The translations under genes were made by a program, and so were the position numbers. Below, piece by piece: positions 42,304-54,873 of a stretch of DNA of 64,000 nt; position 1 is the stretch's first letter; each line of letters begins with the position of its first letter. Under the pieces are notes generated by a model, which made no database searches, was not told where the DNA came from, and saw only the letters and a list, made by a program, of their open reading frames with translations. The stretch comes from Aphanomyces cochlioides (Eukaryota > Oomycota > Saprolegniomycetes > Saprolegniales > Verrucalvaceae), in the NCBI GenBank assembly GCA_019828595.1, contig JAHQRK010000027.1, forward strand, positions 930,001 to 994,000, read 5' to 3'.

Positions 42304-43621
42304 ATGGAGCCAAGTCACGATGACAATGAAATGAGCGACAGTCCTCAGTTCACAAGCAGTGAAGTTCAAACGTTGCGCATTGTAGCAGCAAATATCGGAG
42401 ATTTCTCAAATCAATTTGTTAAATTGCGTGAATATCAAGAAGTTCAAACAAAAGCATTTGAGAGTGCTATGAAGCAACAAAGTGAGCGACATGAACAGGC
42501 AATGGAGAGCTTGAAGGTGACCTTCTATGATCAAATTCAGAAGAACCAAAAGGATATTGGCCATATTGCCGAACATCTTGGCAACCTTACAAAAACACAA
42601 CAACAGCAAGGCGAACAGCTAGAAAGTCTAAATCGTGTCAATTTACAACTTGTCGACAAGATAGCTGAATTAACCTGATTTACTGCAACCTTGCAAAAGC
42701 AAATTCAACAAAACCATCAAAGGCAAACGTGTGGGTTGCCAGGAGAATCAAACTCCCACATTGACGAATACCCAGACTGGGACGTCAAAGGCGAACATCC
42801 CACAAATATCAGAGATTACACGGCAGTCGAATTACAAGACCAATTCAATCGATGCCATAAGCAGAAATCTTTTCCAGCTTACACTGGACAAGACAATGAC
42901 GACATTGAGATCTTTGCGCTCAAAATGATAGGGTTTACTAATGTACAATCATGTGGACAAGAAAGCAACGTCATGGCTAATGAAAGAATACAATGGCCCT
43001 CGCAAATACTCAATTTTGATAAAGCGTATGAGAGCCCGATTCGTGACGAAGTCGAAGGAGGAAATGACTGTGGAAAACTTTATTGATTTGACCCAAGGCA
43101 AGATGAGTTTGGATCAATACATCGAACAATTTAAAATGCTGGGAAGCACTGAGGAATTTTCAGACAACTTTAAACAGATCAATTTCAAGAAAGGGATTTC
43201 ATCTGAGACCCTGAAAATGTTATTGAAAACTCGCAAGTACAATTCTCTTGAGCAATTGATTGATGATGCGAGAACACTGAATGTCACTCATGCGATGGAA
43301 AAAACAACAGAGAGTTCAAATAAATCTATCGAAAAACCAAAGCCAAAGAGAGAAAAGTCAGAGGCCAAATCGAAAAGTGATAACCGATGTTCCAGCTCGA
43401 AATGTCTTGAAATTGGCCATTCGAAAGACAAGTGCCGGATGCTACATCCAGAATTGAAACCAAATTGGCTCAAAGAAAAAACAATGAATATGATGAACAC
43501 ATCGACAACCAAAGACACAAGTACAAGTGAAAATTCATCACCACAAAATACTAAGCTCTGGGAAATGATGGCTACCATTCAGAAAGATATGGCGGACATT
43601 AATAAGGCTTTAAAAGGGTAG
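42304..43621 (+). pseudogene. Carrier gypsy gag
   Basis: The frame from 42304 encodes a Gln/Glu-rich coiled coil. An in-frame TGA at 42676-42678 interrupts it, after which the same frame runs on to about 42950 (VELQDQFNRCHKQ). A frame change near 42940 joins 42941-43621, which includes a gag core (KATSWLMKEYNG, MSLDQYIEQFKML) and a knuckle-like CLEIGHSKDKC. The first Cys spacing is not canonical. Two lesions make it non-functional. Confidence 0.75.
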
Positions 43622-43744
43622 GGTCAGAAGGTGGCGAATCTGATCCAAACACAGCCAAATCAATACTTCAAGATGATTCATTCGTTCAGTTTGACCCGGG
43701 ACCATGTCATCATCGAAACTATCTTACACTAAATGATCAACTCG

Positions 43745-45485
43745 GGGAAACGAGGAGCAATTGCAACTATCTCATAAAAGTGGTCACTTGTAAGATCGGT
43801 GACAAATACATTCAAGCCGTAGCATTTTTTGACGATGGTGCAGACTTTTGTGGAGTGACAAGACAATTAATTGACATGCAACAGCTAGAGCAATTTGTAT
43901 CGAATCTCGGCATCCTATCTGTTAAGTTTGGTAATGGCAAAATCGAATCAATACCAAATCGACAAATTGAAATGACGCTTTATGTGGATGACCTGGATGG
44001 ATTTACAACCAAATTTCAGGAATGCAAAGTTCCAAATGGATGTGATTTATTGATTGGAATCAACTGGAAGCGATGTATGAAACCCATTGTTGACTGGGAA
44101 CACGATCGTGTTTATAGTCGCGACGAATTTCTTGCATTAACACTAGAGTGTGCCATTTTACGTAAAGCGCGAATTTACTGTACGTTCACTGTACACAGTT
44201 TACATGGTAAAAGAATGTCAAGTGTAAACTCTCCACAAGGATATTTCAGCCAATCAAATCTGTGTCCATTCTGGAACACAAACTGTAACCTGCCAGGATC
44301 TTGCTGCACAGCTCAAATGAGTGAATATGAATGCAATTTCATTGTACCAATATGTCTATCAAGCGATACTTAGTTGGCTGTTTGGGTTTCTGCCTCATTA
44401 TCGCTGCAACCACCGTCGCTTTCATTTCCCATCATGACATCAACAAGGCTGCCCCGCCCAGACACATCTGAATTCATGTACTACGTAGTACTATATAATA
44501 GTACAGCTGAACAAGTTGAGTTACGGTACCTTGCTGGGGATAACCTGTTCCTGCGCTTTGTCAAAATATAGTCGTAAATGGAGGCACAGAAAACAAAATC
44601 GGACTTCCTCGCAAAATTAATTGCTGAGATAATCGGCTCTAAAGTTTTTGAACTCTGGAATCTTATTTTCGCAAAAACACAAAAAACAACTTTCTTCGAA
44701 TTTTGGATTGTATTGAAGTTATTGAGAAAGCATATGTTTAGAACATGTTTCAATCAAGTTTAAACGTCATATTCTTTCTTTTTTGATGATTTAAACTGGT
44801 GCAATCGATAGATCTCCTCAAGACGAATCCAAAAATGTAGAAATCTCAAAAATGAAATTTTTTCACAGTCCGCCGATGGTCGACTTCGGGACGTCGGTAC
44901 ACAGCGACTATTTCACTTCTTGGGCCCCAAGTAGGCTTAATATGTAGCCACAGACGCGCTCTATAGCGCTGTATACGTAACACCAAACTGTCTGATTGGC
45001 AATAAGTCTGATTTTGTATTCCGTGCCTTCAGATGCTCTAAAAAGAAACAGCTGTGCTCTACATGAAATGTAAAGTAAGAATTACTTAACGTTTCTATAC
45101 GTAAAATTTTACACTGTCTGTGTTGAGTGTAAAGTGTAAAGGGCGCACCCTAATTAACACGCTTTAGTGGGCAAATGCCAGACTCTTTTCCGAGTAGAAA
45201 GCAAGCAGCATTCGCAAAGATGCGTGTAATACAGCAACGTTGTAAAGTGCCAAGTCCAATTCAAGTATGGGATACACAACATAAGCAATTTCACTACTGT
45301 GCAAAGCATAGCATCACCAAAGTCATATCATATCGTCAAACTAAACGTATGGTTGCAAAAAATAAGCCAGAATACTTATTGATTTTACAGAATACTTATT
45401 GATTTTACAGCCAGAATGGATAAACGGCTTTTATCAACACTGCTTTGCGGCCAAAGTACAACAAACAAAGAGCTGGGAGAAATCC
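43745..45485 (+). pseudogene. Carrier gypsy protease and spacer, split by a 1-kb insertion
   Basis: An aspartic-protease-like segment (AVAFFDDGADFCGVT, DLLIGINWKR) has DDGA where DSGA or DTGA is usual. The frame SRDEFLALT stops being retroviral at 44143 and resumes at 45161 (RFSGQMPDSFPS), exactly across the inserted element. Downstream, 45368-45418 contains a short tandem duplication around AATACTTATTGATTTTACAG that ends in a stop. Confidence 0.72.
44144..45152. mobile_element. 1.0-kb terminal-inverted-repeat element with 8-bp duplication (hAT-like, non-autonomous)
   Basis: Its ends are TAGAGTGTGCC and, inverted, TAGGGTGCGCC. ATTAACAC is duplicated on both sides (44136-44143 and 45153-45160). 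An 8-bp duplication suggests hAT or a similar superfamily. There is no transposase; a hydrophobic frame near 44347-44470 is probably accidental. Excision would restore the retrotransposon frame across the junction. Confidence 0.82.
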
Positions 45486-45494
45486 GAATGACAA

Positions 45495-48420
45495 ATGAAA
45501 ACTGATCTCGAGTCATTTGAAACGAACCCCGCATATGAATTGATTAAGGAGTTCAATGATATTTTTCGAACTGAACTACCTTGTGGACTACCTGTACATG
45601 GTGATCATGAAATGGAAATTAAACCAGGAACCGTGCAATTGTTAGACAACAGTGGAGGTTATCACCAGAGCAGGAATCTACGCTGCGTGAATGGGTAAAG
45701 GAAATGTTGCGTGTTGGGTTAATACGACCAAGCATATCTCCACACGGAGCTCCAACTTTTTGCATCAAGAAACCAGTTGGGTGGAGAATTGTCCATGACT
45801 ATAGGGCAATGAACGAGGTAACTATCAGGCAAACGTACCCAATGCCTCGTAAAGACTCAATAATGGATCGAATGGCTGGATCTTTTTGGTTTTCTTGTTT
45901 TGACCTTCTATCGGGCTACTATCAAATACGAATGCGGGACAAAGATATACCTTTAACTACATTCCAAACCCCCGATGGTCTATTTGAATACTTGGCTGTT
46001 CCAATGGGTTTGAGCAACGCTCCAGCTACATTTAATAGAATTGTTTCCAAATTATTCAGTGACTTATACGACGATGTTGCTACTTACTTTGACGATATTT
46101 ACGTGTTCATAAAGTCAGAAACCGTAGATAATCATCTTCAAGCCCTGCGACGCGTCTTTCAACGATGTAGAGATAAAAAACTCTACCTTAAATTATCCAA
46201 ATCAACAATTTGCAGTGACGAGATACCATGCCTCGGAGATTTTGTCGGACGGCATGGAGTAAGAATTGACCCAGACAAAGTCAGAGTCATAAAAGAGTGG
46301 CCAGAACCGAAATCCTTGCAAGATCTACAAACCTTCTTAGGCACAACTGTTTATGTGCAACGCTTCTGCGAGGATTACAGTAAAATCACAGCACCATTAT
46401 ACAATTTGGTGAAAAAGGGGTCGAAGCTGATTGTTTGGAACGATGCAACACGAACAGCGTTCCAAGCAATAAAGAGAGCATTATCATCAACCCCTGTTCT
46501 GGCGTTAGCAGATTTTTCTCGACCATTTTTCTTACGCACCGATGCTTCACAATATGCCATTGGTGGAGTATTGTTTCAAAAATATGACTGTGGGGAGAGT
46601 GGAGAGGTTGAAAGACCTGTTGCCTTCACGGGACGAAAGATGATTCCAGCAGAATTGAATTACCCGACACAAGAACAGGAAATGCTAGCCATTATTCATT
46701 GTTTAAAAGTTTGGAGAGTGTACCTCCTGGATGGCGGATGCACGGTCGAGACGGATCACCACTCCCTTCAGCGAGTTCTAACCCAGAAATCAATTAACCG
46801 ACGAATATCGCGTTGGTACGATTTGCTAGCAGAATTTGACCTTACGTTTCGGCACATACCTGGAAAATCCAATACAGTAGCAGACGCTCTCTCGCGTCGA
46901 CCTGACTTCAAATTTGATTTTGAACAAATGAAGATCAAACAATTATTAGCCGTGAGAGCACTGAAACCTACAACGATCATGGAGATGATTTTAGCAAGCC
47001 AACAAAGGTTTAACAAAGATACTGTGGGAGTTGGAAAGGAGGACGTATCATCCAAAGCTGATAATTTCATCAAGGAGGATGGGATTCTCTGTATTGAAGT
47101 GAACAATAAGCGACGAATATACATACCAGCTGAAGACAATGAGCTGAAGAATACGTTACTGTTTGAGATGCATGACGTACCCACCGCTGGTCATCCAGGA
47201 GTCACGAAAACTTTGGAATCAATGACCAACAAATTCTACTGGAAAATAATGAACAGAGACATTGAGAAATACATTGCCACATGTGAGTCTTGCCAGCGCA
47301 ATAAATCACGGCGAGGCAAGGCACCAGGATTGCTTAAACCATTGGAGGTACCTACAGGTCCATGGTCTAGTATTGGTATGGATTTCTTGAGTGGTCTACC
47401 ATCAATTAAAGGGTTCGATTGTATTATGGTAATTGTCGACAGATTAACAAAAAGGGCGCATTTCATCCCAACACAAACAACAATCGACTCCACAACGTTA
47501 GCAAAATTATTTATCGCTGAATTTGTCAAATATCATGGCCTACCTGAGTCTATTGTGACTGATCGCGATACAAAATTCACATCGCAGTTGTGGACAGAGC
47601 TACATGAGCTACTCGGGACACAATTACACATGTCCACCGCGTATCATCAACGTACCGATGGTCAAACCGAGAGGCTCAATGCCATTTTAACTACATATCT
47701 ACGACACTACACAAGTGGACACACAATGGACTGGGTTGAGAAATTACCTTTGGCAGAATTTGCTTACAACAATGCAACTCAATCCACAATTGGCATGTCG
47801 CCCTTCGAAGCCGACTTGGGATACAAACCAAAACTTCCAATTGATCTTGAATTACCGAATGTGCAAAGCCACGCTGCTAAATTTGTTGATAGTATGCAGA
47901 GAATCCTGCGCGAACTACAAGCAAAAATACGAATCGCAGGGGAACAAATGCGTGAATACTACGATAAAGGAAGGAGAGATCAGAAGTTTAAGGTGGGTGA
48001 TCTTGTGCTGATTTCAACACAAACGATGACACCCGAGAATATTGGCGTTTCTAAACGGAAACTTGGACCAAAGTGGATTGGTCCCTATCAAGTCATGGAA
48101 ATCATACATGACGGACGATCTTACCGTCTGAACTTACCGAAAGAGTCCAAACTGCATCCAGTCTTCCACACAATGGCTCTGAAGCCATACAAAGGGACTC
48201 CACTGGACGCCATAAGGTACTACCTACCGTGCGATTGAAGGATGGGTCCGAGGGACATTTGATTTCTAAAATCTCGGGACACAAACTGGTTCGTAAAAAA
48301 TCATTCTACCGTTGTTGCTGGCTTGACGGAACAACGACATGGGAGCCCGAAGACAATGTTGCTTCAGTCCCTGGCCTAGTAAAGGAATTTTGGTCCTCGC
48401 GACCAAAGCAAAGAAAATGA
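45495..48420 (+). pseudogene. Carrier gypsy pol: RT, RNase H, integrase, chromodomain
   Basis: The main frame 45704-48238 carries RT (HDYRAMNEVTIRQTYPMP; active site YFDDIYVF), RNase H (FFLRTDASQYAIGG, TQEQEMLAIIHCLK), the integrase zinc domain (H..H in HDVPTAGHPG; C..C in CESCQRN), and the DDE core (D in GMDFLSG, D in VTDRDTKF, E in GQTERLN). It ends in FHTMALKPYKG. The N-terminal RT lead-in is in another frame (45495-45698). The chromodomain (YRCCWLDGTTTWEPEDN) is in a third (48229-48420). The frame breaks at about 45690 and 48230 indicate decay. A purine tract, AAGGGAGG, precedes the LTR. Confidence 0.88.
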
Positions 48421-48441
48421 AGTCTTCTTCAAGGGAGGTCG

Positions 48442-48450
48442 TGTTGCGAT
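48442..48450 (+). repeat. First 9 bases of the carrier 3' LTR, with hAT target duplication
   Basis: TGTTGCGAT is the LTR start; GTTGCGAT is repeated at 59690-59697 after the hAT element. The LTR then continues to 59820 and, after the Crypton, from 62581 to 62767. Confidence 0.88.
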
Positions 48451-48489
48451 CAGGGGTGGGAAAAATCCATTTAAATTTAATTTATTTAA

Positions 48490-49783
48490 AATAATTAAAT
48501 TGCAATTTAATTAATAGATGATTCAAAATCATTCCAAACAGGACTAACACCTGGAAAAGCACGAGTTTTCATTCTTGGAGAGGAGCTCAGTGATGAGAAT
48601 TAACTGGCTTTGGGCACTTGTGTCTTCTTGGTTTCAGAGGGTCGAAGTACCTGCAACGAGAATCATCTTGTCATACAGGAAGGACGACATCATGTCTCCT
48701 TTTCGTGTAGAGTCCTTGGAACAGTTAATTTTGCGAAAAAGTCAAGTCCTGGGATTTACCAACCATCACTAAACTCTATGCCAGCAATACAGCTCACGCT
48801 AGTTGTATTGTGGTGCAAGCAAAACTTCATGCGGGATACTCCTAGAACATTTATCAATTCAGCTCTCTCACAGTGATCTTTCTATCACTCAATTATCATC
48901 ACACAATCTAGCAAGTTTATCCACATTGACTGTTGCTTTGTAGTGTACTAGTATTTTGCACTCTCGAAACTCATCGACCTATGAGATGTGCGATCGTTTC
49001 AAGAGAGGCAAGATCTCATCAGTCGTCGTTTTATAACGCGAGGTTGGGGATGTCACTAAACGTGAACGTGTATCGATGAAATTTTTGCACTTCTTAGGTT
49101 GGCATTAAGACATAAGCAGGATCATCTGTAATGCTATAGAAGTTAGCTCGAACTCGTCGTCTACAATCTCTGTATTTAAATCTTATTCTTTAAGACATGT
49201 GGAGCTAATTATTGCTCAAACGTCGATGCCGATGGTCCATGCTTGTAAACGTGCCTCAAACTGCATCAAAGCAACAACCTAAGTCAACTTGGAGGCTTGA
49301 AGCTTTTGAGAAACTACATCCGGGATATCCAATTGAGTATATTACACAAGCATTTCATCCATTTCCTCTGCATCTTTAATGTGATGTTATGCCTTTTGCA
49401 GTCATCATATCGATTCATCTTCATGATTGATGCCTATCAATGAACTAACTCACTATCAGACACGTAATTGACCAACGAAATGTGTTTGCAACGACTAGTA
49501 GCACTTCCTAGGCTGCAACGAAACGAATATTTCACTCAAAACCTCAAAAACAACATCATTTGTGTATTCAAATCGTTTGCATAATGACAATGCTGACATC
49601 GTTGTCATCTTGACGATGCTCTTTCTAAATAGAAATAGTCCCAGCAACCATGACATTTTTGGCACAAATGTTATGGTTGCTTCAGTGGCTGTCTACGAGA
49701 TAGCATCGCCAAGAGGGCCGAAATTTTAGCATCCACATCGTGTACACGATGCGAATGCCGAATGTGCGGTCGTCTTGAAGATG
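48490..49783. other. Non-coding part of the hAT / 3' flank of inner gypsy
   Basis: No gene was found. A hairpin, GCAACCATGACATTT/AAATGTTATGGTTGC, lies at about 49647-49683, and ATCGTGTACACGAT at about 49736. The 3' LTR of the inner gypsy should be here, but no matching 5' LTR was recognised, so the boundary is unknown. Confidence 0.4.
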
Positions 49784-52700
49784 CTATTTCCGACACGACA
49801 TCATCCAAGCAACCAAGATTAAGAGTTCTTCACCAGTTGAGTCATGGAGTATGACGGGTGTTGCCTTGGGAATCGGTCGACTTGCAAATTTGGGATCGTT
49901 CGGTTGATAGTGTTTCAGGCGGTCGACATTGAAAACATCATGGAGTCTTGACATTGATCGAGGTAACTTCAGGCGCATTGCGTTTTTATTGATTTCTTCA
50001 ATGACTTCAAAGGGGCCGATAAATCGGGGAACTAGCTTTGGACGCCCATTGCGATCTAATTGTTGTGCATGCTTCAAGGGCAAATCGCGGGTTGCAAGGA
50101 GAACTTGATCTCCAACTGTGAAAGTTATGTTTGAGAGCTTCTTGTCATAGAATGCCTTTTGTCTTGCTTGAGCATTCTTCAAATTTTCTTGGGCAATCTT
50201 CAATATCTCTTGTCGTTCTTCGGAGAAGTTTTTGGCAAAGTCATTTGGAGGCGTTATACTATCTATTACAGGGTTTCGCAAAGTTCTTCCAGTGTCGATT
50301 TGAAATGGAGTGAGGCCAGTTGACGACTGAACAAGTCCTTGGTGAGCATACTCTATCGTGGGTAAATGGTCAACCCAATCTTCTCCAAGATAGGACACTT
50401 GGCAATGTAGAGCATCTTCTAGTGTTCGATTTTGGCGTTCAGTTGCTCCATCAGCTTGAGCACGACCCGCAGTTGTCATGGCTTGCTTGATATTCATGAT
50501 TTGCATGAGGGACTTCCAGAAATTACTTGTAAATTTTGGGTCTCGATCACTGATGATCACGCTTGGTAAGCCATGGTGGCGAACAACATGATCGAAAAAC
50601 AACTTAGCGGTTTGCGGAGCATCGGCATTTGTTTGAGTTGGAATGTACTTAGCTCTTTTTGACAATTTGTCAACAACAACTAAGATAGCATCGCACGACT
50701 TGGATAGAGGTAGTCCAGTGATCCAGTCTGCTGAAATAGTATGACAGCATTCGTTAGGGGCTTGAATCGGAATCATTTTGCCATTGGCACGAAGACTATT
50801 TGTCTTGTATCGACTGCAAGTTTCACAAGTTGCAACATAAAGTTTGACATCTTCCAAGAGAGTATCCCAGTAATACCACTGAGAAATACTTAGCAATGTT
50901 CGTCTTGTTCCGGGATGCGCAGCAATGCTTGAGTCATGAGCTTGAGATATAACTTCAGCGCGCAGGATAACATCATTGGGAACATAAAGTCTCCATACTT
51001 GATCTTTAGAACGAAGGAAGTACAAGTCATCTTTTTGAACATATTTGTCTTGTATAGCAACAGAGATGTCTTTCTTGTAAGCTTTAATGTATCGCTCTTT
51101 CGTGTCTTGATCCATTTCGACTGTTGAATACGAAATTTGTCTTGAATGATTGATTACAAGTCGTTGCGGAGTGGAAGCACATTTTTGACTTGACAGATCC
51201 TCCCCCAAAAATGGAGTTCCAACGAGCTTGGTAAGTTCACGTGAGGGGAAACGGGATAAGTCAGGTGGAGTTTGCAAGGCATCAAGTCGTAGAGCGGCGT
51301 TTGCACAACGGATTCCGCAATTATGAACATAAATCATCGTCGCAAAGTTTGAGGCATCTCGTGGAGGTCGCGAAAGCGCATCGGCAACGACATTAAGTTT
51401 GCCATGCCGATGATGCAACACAAAGTCAAACGCACTGAAAAAATCGATCCATCGAGTCAACTTAGGCGTGAGAATAGGAGTTTCCATAAACCATTTACAC
51501 GTGGAGTTGTCCGTGTAAATGTCGAATCGAGTACCATGAAGGTAGTGACGCCACTTGCCGAGGGCAAGCTTGATCGCGTAGAGTTCTTTTTCATGAGCAG
51601 GCCACTTGACTTCATGAGGGCCAAGTCGCTTAGACAAAAATGCGATCGGTCGGTCATTGCTGTCCTTGTCCAACTGGGATAGAACTGCTCCACAACAGTA
51701 TCTTGAGGCATCAGTTGTTACGATGAAAGGCTTGTCGTAGTTGGGCAGTTGTAAAACTGGAGCTTGTTGAAGTGCAATCTTGATCGCTAAAAAGGCTTGT
51801 CGCTGATCTTCAGTCCATGACCACGGCGTTTTTGGCTTCATCAATTCACTTAAAGGGCGGACAATGTCCGAAAACTTTGGAATAAACTTTCTGTAAAAGC
51901 TCGCAAATCCGATGAAACTCACTAAGTCTTTAGTGCACTTAGGTTCAGCCCATTGCTCGATTGCACGAACTTTTGACTTGTCAACGTGTAAGCCGTCTTT
52001 GGAAATTGTGTGGCCAAGAAAATCGACTGAGACGAGGGCAAAGGCACACTTAGACGGACGAGCGTACAACTTTTCAGCTCGTAAAACATCGCAAATTGCT
52101 TGAGGTGATGGATGTGGTCGTCGATTGACTTAGAGAAAACACAGATATCATCCATGTATACAACGGCAAAGGGGAATTTATCGAAGAGGCGACGCATAAG
52201 TCGGGACCAAATTCCTGGCATTCCGGCCATTCCCATGGGAGCAACAACCCATTCATAGACTTCTCGATGAGTACGAAAGGCTGTGTATTTTCTTGCTTTT
52301 GGTTCAACAAGCGTTTGGTGATATCCAGACGCTAAGTCGATCTTCGTAAAGACTTTGCTTCCATGCATGCGATCAAATAAGTCTTCGATGTTTGGCAAAG
52401 GGATCTTTGGGATCACCGTTTGCGAGTTGACATATCGATAGTCAAGAACCCAACGTATTGGAGTGTCGGGAGTCGCTGTTCTCAGCCATTCGCTTCTTGA
52501 CTTCATTTGGCCGTTTTCATCTTTCTTGGGGACTCCAAAGATATTCGAAACCCAGTCGCTGTTGGACAATTGAATCCATCCTTTTCTTTCAAGTTCGCTG
52601 ATGAACTTGTCCAGAGATGCTTGCTCGACTTGAGATAGACGAAAAGGTGGTCGATATTGTGGCTTGGCATCTGGACGCATGGTCAAATCGAATTCAATTC

Positions 52701-53505
52701 CTCGTTTTGGAGGCAGTGCGTCGGGAAGTTCTTTAGGAAACACATCTTTATACTTTGTTAGGAGTGTTTTGATGGCAGGGTGAAGGTTTTCTTGAACTTC
52801 CTTGACTGTCGTAATCTTGAGAATCCATCCGTCGCTTGAGTTGTCGCTTTCTTCCTTGACTACACTTCCATTGATCGATAAAATCTTGTGATTTCTCCAA
52901 TCCACAATGGGATTAAAGCGATGGAACCATGGTTGTCCCAAAATCACGTCAAAGTTCTTCGAACCCAGATCCCATTCTGTAAACGGTAAGTTGGGAAAAG
53001 ACATTCCTTCGAGAACGAGAGAACCTTCAGCTTCATTTACTCGTTTTACGCCAGAGTTTTGTCCGTCAAATCCTTCAATGATGGCTTCTTTTCCCCAAAT
53101 GACTTGGTCACAGAGGCCAGGACGGCACAAAAGGTTTGTAGCACCGCTGTCAATTAAAATCTTTACTGGCTTTCCATCCAGTTGACCTTCTGAAATCATC
53201 AGTTGATTTTCCGTTGGGACTTCCTTGCACTTGCTTTGAGCAACGTGCGTGTTGATCACTTCAATTTCTTCTTCTTCATCGCTGTCTTCGGCTTCTTGAA
53301 CTTGAACATTGTGTTGTCGGTTAGTTGGACGAGATGATTGTGTTCCAGAGAAAGTCACTGCTCTGTTGTTGTGGTTTGAACGGCGGAAATTGTTGTTTTG
53401 GTTGTTCTGGTGAAACCGTTGAGAGCTTCGGCAGACATTGGCTAGATGGCCTACTCGGCCGCACTTGTAGCAGGTTCGAGGACCACGCTGAGAGTTTCGA
53501 TTCAT
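49784..53505 (-). pseudogene. Inner gypsy pol (zinc knuckle, protease, RT, RNase H, integrase), one frameshift
   Basis: The first frame (53505-51922) starts MNRNSQRGPR and has a canonical CCHC knuckle (CYKCGRVGHLANVC), the protease LIDSGATNLL, and RT with VVYMDDICVFS. At about 52085 the frame shifts by one base into 52069-49784. That frame carries the RT end (LYARPSKCAF, VDFLGHTISKDGL), RNase H (TTDASRYCCGAVL), the integrase zinc domain, DDE residues (D in SADWITGLP, D in SDRDPKFTS, E in GATERQNR) and a GPF/Y module (RFIGPFEVIEE). Apart from this slip it is well preserved, so it is younger than its host elements. Having the zinc knuckle at the head of pol rather than the gag tail is unusual. 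Confidence 0.88.
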
Positions 53506-53573
53506 TTGCGCGTTATCGACTTCATGTCATATTCGTCACGCTCTGGCTGCGGTTGACGGAAGGAAGAAAAATG

Positions 53574-54374
53574 TCATGAGTCTTGATTGTTTGGTCGTTG
53601 TCGCTGGTCATTGCCTTGGTGATTGCGTTGGAATTGTGGTCTGTGGTGTTGGTCACGGCGTTGCTGGTGGCGGGAGTCTCTTCCATTGTTTCCGAGAGTG
53701 AAACTATGCGCTCGCTCAAAGTCTAGAGCTACTTGAATGGCTTCGGTTACTGATTCACATCTTCTATAGTGAACTTCTTCTCTTGTTCTTGTTCGTAGGC
53801 CGCGTTGGAAAAAGGATATCTTGTCGCGCTCGGTCATGTCTTGGACTTGAGTGCAAATACGGCGGAACTTGCCGACATAGTCCATTAAATTGGCGCAGTT
53901 AGCTTGCTTCAACTCGTAGAGTTGGTCGCGGATGCGGTCTTGTAAGTCATCGGGCTCGAATTCATATCGGAGTTCTTCTTCGAGTTCGAGGAGTGTTTTT
54001 GGTGGTTCGCCACTTGTGCGTAGGCGGTCTTGATACCAGGCTGCTGCTAAGCCCCGAAAGTTGGCTACGACCATGGCAATGCATCTTGTATGCGTCTCTC
54101 GATTCAGTTTAGGGTCGATGTTTTTCGCCTTGAAATATGTGTTTACTTGATGTATGTATAGACTTATGCTTTCGTCCATTCTTCCGTGATACTTCGGCAT
54201 TGTAAGGCCTTCAACTTTGTATTCTTGACCACGTCGACTTTCTTCATGTCGCTTGTTGCTTTCTTTTTGGACTTCAACTTGAAGGGATTGTGTCTTGGAG
54301 ACTTCTTCCAAATTTTTCTCTAATCTACGAATTGTTTCTAACATTGTTGCAAATAATTGCTCTAATTCTACCAT
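53574..54374 (-). CDS. Inner gypsy gag (266 aa)
   Basis: An N-terminal heptad segment (LEQLFATMLETIRRLEKNLEE) is followed by the retrotransposon gag core: LTMPKYHGRMDESISLYIHQ, AAAWYQDRLR, ELEEELRYEFEPDDLQDRIR, and LMDYVGKFRRIC. The tail is Gln/Arg/His-rich and basic (RRDQHHRPQFQRNHQ) and probably binds nucleic acid. It is intact. The pol frame opens 68 bp further on. Confidence 0.85.
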   Translation of the reverse strand: MVELEQLFATMLETIRRLEKNLEEVSKTQSLQVEVQKESNKRHEESRRGQEYKVEGLTMPKYHGRMDESISLYIHQVNTYFKAKNIDPKLNRETHTRCIAMVVANFRGLAAAWYQDRLRTSGEPPKTLLELEEELRYEFEPDDLQDRIRDQLYELKQANCANLMDYVGKFRRICTQVQDMTERDKISFFQRGLRTRTREEVHYRRCESVTEAIQVALDFERAHSFTLGNNGRDSRHQQRRDQHHRPQFQRNHQGNDQRQRPNNQDS

Positions 54375-54486
54375 CTTTTTTTTTCTGATATTATTTTTTT
54401 TGAAAGTGTTTTGTTTTGAATTCTTTTTCTAACTTTGTTCTATTTTCTTTTTTTGCTGTCTTTTTTGTTTTCTTAAAAAGGCTAAG

Positions 54487-54873
54487 CTATTCTTTTTCTA
54501 TTTTTTGACTTTTCTTCGTCTTCGACTTGGATTTCGCTTTTTCTTGATTTTGATTGGCTGCTTTCTTCTTGAGGCGGGCTGCGCGGTAATTGATGATGTC
54601 GCGGTCGAGCGTCCCACTGATCAGATTTTCGACTTGAGTGTTGCGCCGGATAAGGTTATCCGTAAGAGCTTGAAGTACGTTGCGCGCGTCGGAGTTTTTT
54701 GCTTCAGGGATCAGGGCACGCAGTTTCTTGATGACCACGCTTTGGAACGAGCAGAGTTGGTAGATGTCAGCACGCAACTTGATCGCTTCGCTGGGAGTCG
54801 AGAACAAATCCGCGATAGATTCGGCAGCCGCTAATTGGTGTACGCTTGAAACGCGATTGTTGCTTCTAGGCAT
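54487..54873 (-). CDS. Accessory ORF upstream of inner gypsy gag (128 aa)
   Basis: A complete frame of 128 codons with a helical body (IYQLCSFQSVVIKKLRALI) and a Lys/Gln-rich tail (KAKSKSKTKKSQK). A T-rich 112-bp gap separates it from gag. I know no homolog. It could be an additional structural or RNA-binding protein of this retrotransposon lineage. Confidence 0.5.
   Translation of the reverse strand: MPRSNNRVSSVHQLAAAESIADLFSTPSEAIKLRADIYQLCSFQSVVIKKLRALIPEAKNSDARNVLQALTDNLIRRNTQVENLISGTLDRDIINYRAARLKKKAANQNQEKAKSKSKTKKSQKIEKE

Noticed and set aside
42406..42609. 67-codon minus-strand hydrophobic ORF
   Set aside because: It is the antisense shadow of the Gln/Lys-rich gag coiled coil of the carrier gypsy.
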